Assembly (NCBI GenBank): GCA_017435425.1
Contig: JAFSFC010000012.1
Span: 1 to 54,149 of the forward strand
Source: Ruminiclostridium sp.
GTDB lineage: Bacteria; Bacillota; Clostridia; Oscillospirales; Oscillospiraceae
Length of the DNA: 54,149 nucleotides
Direction of reading: 5' to 3'
The position numbers were made by a program, and so were the translations under genes. Shown one piece after another: positions 35,056-40,366 of the stretch (its first letter is position 1; every line of letters starts with the position of its first letter). The notes below the pieces were generated by a model, which worked only from the letters and a program-made list of their open reading frames with translations, had not been told where the DNA came from and ran no database searches.

Positions 35056-36447
35056 TTAACTATGCCAGTCATATCTGATGGTGAGAAGGAACTTCTTTTT
35101 GTCCCATATGCACTCTGCTATGGTTGCAGCGGCAGCACGATGGCGGGCTTCCAATGGGGCGTCTGGGTCATTTAGAGTGTCCAGGCTGTGCCGAAGCCGT
35201 GCCTCTATTTGGGGCAGATGGGCTTCCTGTTGTGCCATGCGCAGGCGAAGTGCCTCTGTCTGGGCTGTCAGTGCCTTTTTGGAGCATTTGTATTCCTCAG
35301 ATGTTTCTGCCCCGCAGAGATAGGCCTCCCGCAGTCTGTGAAGTTTTCGTTCCACAGCGGCCAACTCCCGTGCTGCGGAATTCTCTTCTTGAGAGGGTGT
35401 GACCTGTATTTGGAAATGTGCCAGACAGGTAGCATCCTTCCGGAGCTGCGAGAGAAAGGCATCCTCTAACAACCGGACCGGAACATGCTGGGAGGCATGG
35501 CACTTCCCCTTAACGTATCCTCCGCATTTCATGTAGTGGGGGGTTGAGAAGATCAGCTTCCTGCCGCAGGCGGCACACCGGACCAGCCCAGCCAGCCAGT
35601 GTTTTCTGTCCTCGGTGGGCCTGGCGTGTTTGCCGAAGCGTGCGGCGTTTGCCTGGAGCAGCTGCTGTGCGGCCTGGAAGGTCTCTGGATCGATCAGGGG
35701 CGGATGCCCGCCGGGGACTACCAAAGCCTCTCCTTTGTCCGGGGTCCAACGTAGTTCTCCTGCATAGACGGGGTTTTCCAGGATGTACTTGATCCGGCGG
35801 GTGTCCAGAACATTCCCCCGATGGGTCAGGAGTCCGGTCTTCTGGGTCCATCGGGCAATGTCTGCCATGGAGTCACCCCGCAGGAAACGGGAAAAGATCT
35901 CCTGCACCGCCTGGGCCTCCTGAGGAACTGGAACCAGGCGGTGGTCGGTCACCCGATAGCCGAAGGGCGGGGCGGTCTGGAACTCTCCCCGGCGGGCCTT
36001 TTCCGTCATGCCTTTCCGGACTTCCTCCCCCAGATTCAGGGAGTAATACTCCGCCATGGCCTCCAGCATAGCTTCCAGAATCAGGCTCATCCGGTCATCC
36101 TCCAGGTGCTCGGTGATGCTCACCACCTGGACCCCGCATTGACGGCGGAGCATGGACTTGTAGACGATGCTGTCCTCCCGGTTTCGGGCGAAGCGGTCGA
36201 ACTTGTGGACCAGGATGACGGAGAAGGGAGGCGGCTTCTGTTTGGCGGCGGCGATCATGGCCATGAAAGCCGGGCGGGTCTTGGCTCTTCGGCCAGAGAT
36301 CCCTGCGTCAATGTAGATGTGCTCCGGGGCAAGAAATAGACCATGCTGTGTGGCGTAATGCTCCAGGGCCCGTTTCTGAGCCTCGGGGGAGTATTCGGTC
36401 TGGTCCTCGGTGGAGACCCGGATATAGCAGGCGGCAATGTTGTCCAT
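35056..36447 (-). CDS. Large serine recombinase (SpoIVCA-like)
   Basis: 463 residues. The N-terminal resolvase domain has YIRVSTEDQ with the catalytic serine, and the FDRFARN segment. A recombinase domain follows (PPFGYRVTDHRLVPVPQEA... ILENPVYAGELRW), then a zinc-ribbon with CAACG and a KCGGY/CHASQH pair, and a long coiled-coil C-terminus. ATG 36447 is chosen because AAAGGAGA is 7 nt upstream; the open frame to 36660 is too long. It resembles recombinases of phages, skin-type elements and ICEs. No other element genes lie on its left, so it may be a leftover of an older insertion. Confidence 0.9.
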   Translation of the reverse strand: MDNIAACYIRVSTEDQTEYSPEAQKRALEHYATQHGLFLAPEHIYIDAGISGRRAKTRPAFMAMIAAAKQKPPPFSVILVHKFDRFARNREDSIVYKSMLRRQCGVQVVSITEHLEDDRMSLILEAMLEAMAEYYSLNLGEEVRKGMTEKARRGEFQTAPPFGYRVTDHRLVPVPQEAQAVQEIFSRFLRGDSMADIARWTQKTGLLTHRGNVLDTRRIKYILENPVYAGELRWTPDKGEALVVPGGHPPLIDPETFQAAQQLLQANAARFGKHARPTEDRKHWLAGLVRCAACGRKLIFSTPHYMKCGGYVKGKCHASQHVPVRLLEDAFLSQLRKDATCLAHFQIQVTPSQEENSAARELAAVERKLHRLREAYLCGAETSEEYKCSKKALTAQTEALRLRMAQQEAHLPQIEARLRHSLDTLNDPDAPLEARHRAAAATIAECIWDKKKFLLTIRYDWHS

Positions 36448-36514
36448 GGGCATTCTCCTTTCTCTGTAGTGTATGCGGCAGAGGACTCCGCATAGGATGG
36501 AGAGAGGTGATAGC

Positions 36515-36757
36515 ATGGGAGAAAACCTGATGATCGCCCTGGTGACCGGCGGAGTGACCCTGGCAGTCTGTATCATCAACAATTTTTTACAGCAGAGCAG
36601 GACCCGTGCCCTGCTGGAATACAAACTCAGTGAGCTGATCCAGCGGGTGAATAAGCACAACGACCTGGTGGAGCGGACCTACCGCCTGGAGGAGAAAACC
36701 AACGAACTGACTCGCCGCCTTGACCGTCTGGAGGGAAAGGAGGACTGCGGCTGTTGA
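36515..36757 (+). CDS. XhlA/holin-like small membrane protein
   Basis: 80 residues. An N-terminal membrane segment (IALVTGGVTLAVCIINNFL) is followed by a coiled coil with heptad-like leucines and arginines, a layout of XhlA-type or holin-associated phage proteins. GAGAGGTGA precedes ATG 36515. Divergent from the serine recombinase; overlaps the next gene as TTGA. Confidence 0.6.
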   Translation: MGENLMIALVTGGVTLAVCIINNFLQQSRTRALLEYKLSELIQRVNKHNDLVERTYRLEEKTNELTRRLDRLEGKEDCGC

Positions 36758-36927
36758 AGAAAGAGATCCAAGTGCAGAGCTATGTCCGGCAAGAAGGGCG
36801 GCTGATCCCAGTGGAGGACCTGCCTTCAGAGAAGCGGGAGCTCTTTGCTGTGTGGCTCAAGTCCACCTATCTGAACGAACTCTTCCGGGGAGCGGGACGG
36901 GTGTTTCCGGAAAAAGAAAAGACCTGA
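36754..36927 (+). CDS. Small protein of unknown function
   Basis: 57 codons from TTG 36754, overlapping the previous stop by 4 nt. It begins MKKEIQVQSYVRQEG and is strongly charged, ending in EKEKT. AAGGAGG lies at 36737-36743, 10 nt upstream. The tight overlap and the following terminator support a real gene. No family recognised. Confidence 0.55.
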   Translation: MKKEIQVQSYVRQEGRLIPVEDLPSEKRELFAVWLKSTYLNELFRGAGRVFPEKEKT

Positions 36928-36948
36928 ATGCAAATGCATTCAGGTCTT
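36919..36948. terminator. Bidirectional terminator beside attL
   Basis: AAGACCTGAATGCA, loop AA and TGCATTCAGGTCTT form a perfect 14-bp stem with T runs on both sides. On the minus strand it would have stood directly behind tRNA-Ser(GCU) before the element integrated. Confidence 0.85.
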
Positions 36949-36949
36949 T

Positions 36950-36972
36950 TGGCGGAGAAGGAGGGATTTGAA
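36950..36972. repeat. attL: 23-bp direct repeat of the tRNA-Ser 3' end
   Basis: The 23 bases are identical to 51135-51157, which are the last 23 nt of tRNA-Ser(GCU) including the encoded CCA (seen here as TGGCGGAGAAGG... on the plus strand). This duplicated tRNA end marks the left boundary of the integrated element. Confidence 0.93.
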
Positions 36973-37075
36973 TTTTATTTCTGGTGTAAAATGCAGTAAA
37001 GCGACGTCAAAAAGTCTTTATGTATCAATGGTTTTTCAGATGGGGTGTAAAATGTCGTATCACGATGAAAAAGCT

Positions 37076-37099
37076 GTAAGGGGTACGTGCTGGGGTCAA
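37076..37099 (+). repeat. Candidate integrase arm-type sites, left end
   Basis: GTAAGGGGTA (37076-37085) and GGGGTCAA (37092-37099) both recur near the right end, at 51014-51023 and 50999-51006. A GGTGTAAAATG pair occurs at about 36983 and 37044. Such terminal motifs fit arm-type sites of a tyrosine integrase, but binding is inferred only. Confidence 0.5.
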
Positions 37100-37299
37100 G
37101 AATCACGGCCCGTCAGATAGTCCAAACTGACCCCGAAAAAGTCTGCGATCGTCACAGCGGCAGACAAGCTGGGGGCCATCTCTTCGAGTTCATAACGCCG
37201 GAACGCATTGGCCCCAAAACCGCATAGCTCAGAGGCAACGGCACGTTGAATCCCTCTGGCCTCTCTAAGCTCTGTGAGACGTTCTGCAAAGATAGACAT
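37096..37299 (-). CDS. Small XRE-type HTH protein
   Basis: 67 residues, one Cro/CI-like helix-turn-helix: IFAERLTELREARGIQRAVASEL then NAFRRYELEEMAPSLSAAVTIADFFGVSLDYLTG, which ends as phage repressors often do. GAGGGGG lies 6 nt before ATG 37299. First gene inside attL, transcribed towards the end of the element. Confidence 0.8.
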   Translation of the reverse strand: MSIFAERLTELREARGIQRAVASELCGFGANAFRRYELEEMAPSLSAAVTIADFFGVSLDYLTGRDS

Positions 37300-37472
37300 A
37301 GACAACCCCCTCGTTTTAATCTACATCCATTATACCACAAAACAAGAGCCGTGGAGGAATAACCCCCCGGCCCTGGCTCTCTTTCTATATGCCCCTGCTC
37401 ATTTCCTCAACATCTTAACCCTCCATGTCCCAAACCGGGACACCATGTCCCCAAATACGGACAGTTATTCAG

Positions 37473-37502
37473 TTGACAGCCATTGACACATCTTGGTATA
37501 AT
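37473..37502 (+). promoter_or_regulatory. SigA-type promoter of the structured RNA
   Basis: TTGACA (37473-37478) and TATAAT (37497-37502), 18-nt spacing: one of the best promoters in the window, yet no normal gene follows. Confidence 0.8.
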
Positions 37503-37507
37503 GCACT

Positions 37508-37866
37508 TGTGGAAACCCCCGTTCTACTGTTGAGTTTTAGCCATCCTTTGTAGACGGTGACGGCCCCAAAGACGGTTGCCTGACATCCCGCGAGTGCGGA
37601 ATGGAGGCGTGTGTATAGCCCTCGCGGGAAATTTTCTCGAAGGGAGGCGAATACATATCACTCTGATTTTAACCATTGTTTTCGGTGCCATCGGCACTAT
37701 TGGTACTATCGCAAGTGTTTACGGCGCTGTAGCACAACGACGTGATAGAAAAGAAAAAGAGTGAGCCGTCTGTTGCAGCAGGCGACTCACTGAAATGAGA
37801 GATTTCTCTCACATGTGATGATGTTTTTGGCTGTGGCAACCGTCTTTGGGTTTCCACACTTTTATT
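37508..37866 (+). ncRNA. Structured RNA with 5'-3' self-pairing (possible type I toxin mRNA)
   Basis: Between the promoter and a terminal hairpin (TGTGGCAACC/GGTTTCCACA, then CTTTTATTT) lies a highly folded transcript. Segment 37565-37580 is perfectly complementary over 16 nt to 37835-37850, and 37508-37518 over 11 nt to 37848-37858, so the two ends can pair with each other or the 3' end can fold as a terminator. Internal stems include TCCCGCGAG/CTCGCGGGA (37586-37594 with 37621-37629) and 37761-37790. It contains a tiny hydrophobic reading frame. The 5'-3' interaction recalls hok- and aapA-type toxin mRNAs; a purely regulatory RNA is the alternative. Confidence 0.6.
37651..37764 (+). CDS. 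Possible tiny hydrophobic peptide (toxin candidate)
   Basis: About 35-37 residues: a hydrophobic segment (TLILTIVFGAIGTIGTIASV) followed by a basic tail (QRRDRKEKE), the profile of small membrane toxins. AAGGGAGG at 37640-37647 is a strong Shine-Dalgarno, but the codons after it are CGA ATA CAT ATC, so a start would have to be a rare ATA (37651) or ATC (37657). The frame extends back to TTG 37576 without an RBS. Either an unusual start is used or the peptide has been inactivated. Confidence 0.35.
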   Translation: MHITLILTIVFGAIGTIGTIASVYGAVAQRRDRKEKE

Positions 37867-38005
37867 TAACCACAGTTGACAGGCAAAGTCAATGAGAAGG
37901 GTATCTCTGTATTTAACAAGAATCCCCTTTTTAACATAGTGATTTTAGCTAGTAGCAGTCAGGAAGGAAACTTCTTGGCTGTTTTTGTTTTTGCCTGGAG
38001 AAGTA

Positions 38006-38656
38006 TTATTTCTCCCCGGGCTCTGCTGTCATGCCATAACCGAACACAGTTCCCAGCGCATAACCTTTCTTCAGGTCCAAATCAAAACTCTTGAGTAAAA
38101 ACATAATGTCATGGGTTCCACCGCGGTTTTCTATGCTCTGAGAATTTAACACATGACCATGTGCAGATATGCGATCATCCAGGTCCGCAATCTTTCCCCT
38201 CAAGTCCTTATACAGGCACCACAAAACAGCATCATGGTAATACGAAGGAAACGCATTGATTATTTGCTCGTGCAAATGGATCATTTCGTGGAGGATTACA
38301 TGGTCAGCACACATATATTCCGGGGCTATCTCAAGTCTATATAGCCCAGGAGTAAACCTCCCAGCAGAGCCGCCCAAGTCTCTCACATGATATGTGAAGT
38401 GCCCATAAGGTTCACTCCCAAGCGGATACGGAAGATCTATTAAACAATCTTCCCATGTTCCATCCGCTTGCTTGCTCTGGCAGGATATAAAGTCGTGGGT
38501 AATGCTTCCGGGTTGAAACATCATGTCTAAAAACAATTCTTCGTTGCTGTAGACCTTTTCTCCAAGTTTCTTGTCCTGTTCCGTTGCAGTTTGATACCAC
38601 GAAAACATTCTATCCTGAGTAAGCCCTTCCAGATCAAACATAAAACCAACGCCCAT
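38006..38656 (-). CDS. HExxH metalloprotease-like protein of the element cargo
   Basis: 216 residues. VILHEMIHLHEQ (about residue 122-133) is an HExxH zinc motif; a third ligand could be the histidine of SYYHDAVLW or GGTHDIMF. The region before has paired beta-like segments (YRLEIAPEYMCADH). No signal peptide. The frame can start at GTG 38662, but ATG 38656 is 9 nt from GGAGGTGA and is preferred. It follows a ribbon-helix-helix gene by 2 nt and shares its promoter. Function unknown; it might be a toxin-like or defence protease. I do not recognise a named family. Confidence 0.7.
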   Translation of the reverse strand: MGVGFMFDLEGLTQDRMFSWYQTATEQDKKLGEKVYSNEELFLDMMFQPGSITHDFISCQSKQADGTWEDCLIDLPYPLGSEPYGHFTYHVRDLGGSAGRFTPGLYRLEIAPEYMCADHVILHEMIHLHEQIINAFPSYYHDAVLWCLYKDLRGKIADLDDRISAHGHVLNSQSIENRGGTHDIMFLLKSFDLDLKKGYALGTVFGYGMTAEPGEK

Positions 38657-38658
38657 TA

Positions 38659-38853
38659 TCACTCACCTCCGTTGTCCCGCTCGATCTGATTAGTGATTGA
38701 CCGATTGATAAAGGCGTTCACGGACTCACCCCGGGCGGCTGCATGGGCCTGGATTTCGTCCTTTTGTCCTTTGGGGACTGTGAGGTTGATTCTGTCATAA
38801 GCCTTTGCGATCCATTTATTCTGAGCCGCCTGTTGGGCTTTAGATGCCGGCAT
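38659..38853 (-). CDS. Ribbon-helix-helix DNA-binding protein (Arc/CopG-like)
   Basis: 64 residues. YDRINLTVPKGQKDEIQAHAAARGESVNAFINRSI matches the beta-helix-helix pattern of small repressors and antitoxins. GGAGAGGAGG precedes ATG 38853. Three copies of ATTGCGCAAT lie in front of it and overlap its own promoter, so autoregulation is likely. Coupled to the HExxH gene downstream. Confidence 0.85.
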   Translation of the reverse strand: MPASKAQQAAQNKWIAKAYDRINLTVPKGQKDEIQAHAAARGESVNAFINRSITNQIERDNGGE

Positions 38854-38882
38854 TTTGAAACCTCCTCTCCTATTGTACCCTC

Positions 38883-38988
38883 AGTATAGCAAAAATCTAC
38901 ATATTGCGCAATATACTATGTGCATAAATATCATTGCGCAATATTGTATAATACGCCGCTTGTATCTCATTGCGCAATATGATATATT
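38883..38988. promoter_or_regulatory. Divergent promoters with three palindromic operators
   Basis: ATTGCGCAAT occurs at 38903-38912, 38933-38942 and 38969-38978 (start-to-start 30 and 36 bp). Minus promoter for the RHH gene: TTGCGC (38906-38911) and TATACT (38883-38888), 17 nt apart, so its -35 is inside the first palindrome. Plus promoter: TTGTAT (38960-38965) and TATATT (38983-38988), 17 nt apart, with the third palindrome in the spacer. The RHH protein is the obvious candidate repressor of both directions. Confidence 0.8.
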
Positions 38989-39001
38989 ATACTCAGAAAG
39001 A

Positions 39002-39063
39002 GGGACGGGGAAACGCATTCCCCAGTAGGCCAGAGCGCACGACCGGACTCACGCCCCCGTCCC
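39002..39063 (+). other. Structured leader of the plus-strand cassette
   Basis: GGGACGGGG (39002-39010) pairs with CCCCGTCCC (39055-39063), enclosing a smaller GGGGAAACGCATTCCCC hairpin. It lies in the 5' leader, about 25 nt before the ATG at 39088. Confidence 0.5.
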
Positions 39064-39087
39064 ACTAAACCACAAGGAGGTAACACA

Positions 39088-39291
39088 ATGAATAGCAACG
39101 TCATCCCGATTCGCCGCCCCAATGAGGCAGACGTTTTTCTCCGGGCTTGCAACAGCCCCGCACAACAGGCCAGACGGGAGCAGCGCCGCAAGGCTCACCA
39201 GAGGAAGGCCCAGAGAATCACCGTCACCGTCTACGCCAGCCTGATCGCCGTCGGCATCGTCCTGGGCTACATCCTGGGTAATGTAATCTAA
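39088..39291 (+). CDS. Small membrane protein of mobile elements
   Basis: 67 residues: a basic, arginine-rich N-terminal half (RREQRRKAHQRKAQR) and one C-terminal membrane segment (TVYASLIAVGIVLGYILG). AAGGAGGTAAC precedes ATG 39088. First gene of a three-gene plus-strand cassette. Function unknown. Confidence 0.65.
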   Translation: MNSNVIPIRRPNEADVFLRACNSPAQQARREQRRKAHQRKAQRITVTVYASLIAVGIVLGYILGNVI

Positions 39292-39305
39292 CAAGGAGGA
39301 TCATC

Positions 39306-39575
39306 ATGAGCAACACCGAACTGACCAGCAAAATTCGAGAGCTGAGAGAACTGGAGGCCCTGATCGCAGAGGCCCAGGCAGAGGCAGAGGCCATCAAGGA
39401 CACTCTGAAAGCCCACATGGGCGACCAGGAGGAACTGAGAGCCGGTGAATACAAGATCACCTGGAAGGCCGTCACCTCTTCCCGCTTGGACAGCAAGGCC
39501 CTCAAGGCAGCTCTGCCGGACGTGGCCCGGGCGTTCACTAAGCAGACCACCACCCGCCGCTTCGTTGTAGCATGA
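39306..39575 (+). CDS. Small phage/plasmid protein with YqaJ-associated pattern
   Basis: 89 residues. A helical, glutamate-rich N-terminus (LRELEALIAEAQAEAEAIKD) is followed by EYKITWKAVTSSRLDSKALK and a threonine/arginine end. The second half recurs in short proteins next to YqaJ-type recombinases and in proteins labelled plasmid-related; here no YqaJ gene is near. RBS AAGGAGGATC. Function unknown. Confidence 0.65.
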   Translation: MSNTELTSKIRELRELEALIAEAQAEAEAIKDTLKAHMGDQEELRAGEYKITWKAVTSSRLDSKALKAALPDVARAFTKQTTTRRFVVA

Positions 39576-39584
39576 AAAAGGCCC

Positions 39585-39669
39585 CATATCCAACTAGCCG
39601 ACCAAAGCGTTTGGATATGAAGCCCAACCAACCCCGAGGGGGTCATGGACAGTATACCACGACCCCCTC
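39585..39669 (+). other. Two intercistronic hairpins
   Basis: CATATCCAA (39585-39593) pairs with TTGGATATG (39611-39619), and GAGGGGGTC (39636-39644) pairs with GACCCCCTC (39661-39669). Both 9-bp stems are perfect and lie just before the Shine-Dalgarno of the next gene. No T run follows, so they may stabilise or regulate the mRNA rather than terminate it. Confidence 0.5.
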
Positions 39670-39692
39670 CCCATTTCAAGGAGGAAATAATC

Positions 39693-40010
39693 ATGGCAAA
39701 GACCAACCATCTGGATATCATCAACGGCATCATCGGCACACTCAGAGAGAGCGACACATTTAATGACCTCCTGCTGGGTGATCCCGGCATTAAGGCGGCA
39801 GACACCGGCCTTGAGGAAATCATGGAGAAGGTGAGCTCCCACATCCCGGATGATCTGTACAGCGACCTTTCGGAGAGTATCACCAGCTACGTCAGCGCCC
39901 ACATCGACCCCGTTCTCCTGTTCGGCATGGACGTTGCCAGAGCATTCCAGGAGGTATGCTCCAACCCCACAAGCCTCAGCGGATTCCAGATGTCCCTGAG
40001 ACATAGCTAA
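39693..40010 (+). CDS. Hypothetical element protein
   Basis: 105 residues, acidic and mostly helical; no motif recognised. AAGGAGGAAATAATC precedes ATG 39693, chosen over an open frame to 39645. Last gene of the plus-strand cassette before a strong terminator. Confidence 0.65.
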   Translation: MAKTNHLDIINGIIGTLRESDTFNDLLLGDPGIKAADTGLEEIMEKVSSHIPDDLYSDLSESITSYVSAHIDPVLLFGMDVARAFQEVCSNPTSLSGFQMSLRHS

Positions 40011-40012
40011 CC

Positions 40013-40046
40013 ACAAAAGCCCCGGGCATCATCCTGGGGCTTTTGT
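40013..40046 (+). terminator. Intrinsic terminator
   Basis: ACAAAAGCCCCGGG and CCTGGGGCTTTTGT form the stem around a short loop. The T run is part of the stem's right arm. Confidence 0.75.
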
Positions 40047-40160
40047 GCCGTTCTGGGCCGTCTGGTGGCCCTCTGACGACGTTTCCGATCGATGGGGTAA
40101 CATGTCCAGGGCATACCCAAAATTCCAATAAGCGAGCATCTGCGAGCTACAAAACGTATA

Positions 40161-40189
40161 TTGACAACTCTTCGTATTTTTGGTATACT
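40161..40189 (+). promoter_or_regulatory. Strong SigA-type promoter without a following gene
   Basis: TTGACA (40161-40166) and TATACT (40184-40189), 17-nt spacing. No convincing reading frame follows before the terminator at 40331-40366. Confidence 0.8.
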
Positions 40190-40195
40190 ATAATT

Positions 40196-40366
40196 GCAAT
40201 TCAAGTGTTTGGGTTTACGTTCTTCCGTCAAGAATCGCCATCCTTTCGTCTTGATGTCTTTACTTCAATCGGTTCTGTCATGGAACGCCCCTGCCCCCGG
40301 CGCAATAGTGCCGGGGGTTATCTTATGCACAAAGCCCCCAGGGTTGTCCCTGGGGGCTTTTTTGTT
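40196..40366 (+). ncRNA. Candidate small RNA, about 170 nt
   Basis: It starts at the predicted +1 of the promoter, has an internal hairpin (CCCCCGGC/GCCGGGGG, 40294-40317) and ends at a strong terminator. No ATG with a Shine-Dalgarno is present. It is convergent with the tape measure gene, whose stop is at 40365, so read-through could also make it an antisense RNA to that mRNA. Confidence 0.55.
40331..40366. terminator. Bidirectional intrinsic terminator
   Basis: AAAGCCCCCAGGG and CCCTGGGGGCTTT form a 13-bp stem followed by TTT. The A run on the left serves as a T run for the minus-strand late operon ending at 40365. Confidence 0.85.

Noticed and set aside
34485..36447. Programmed rearrangement of cotJC by the neighbouring serine recombinase (skin-element model)
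   Set aside because: The truncated end of cotJC faces the HTH gene, not the recombinase, and no missing 5' fragment or matching recombination core is seen in the window.
37611..37641. Antisense promoter inside the structured RNA (TATACA with TTCGAG on the minus strand)
   Set aside because: The spacing of 19 nt and poor -35 are too weak to list as a feature; RNA data would be needed.
37876..38094. 72-codon plus-strand frame after the structured RNA
   Set aside because: No RBS; it runs into the convergent HExxH gene and has no family features.
38903..38978. CRISPR-like array from the repeated ATTGCGCAAT
   Set aside because: The repeats are only 10 bp, palindromic, unequally spaced and sit on promoter elements, so they are operators.
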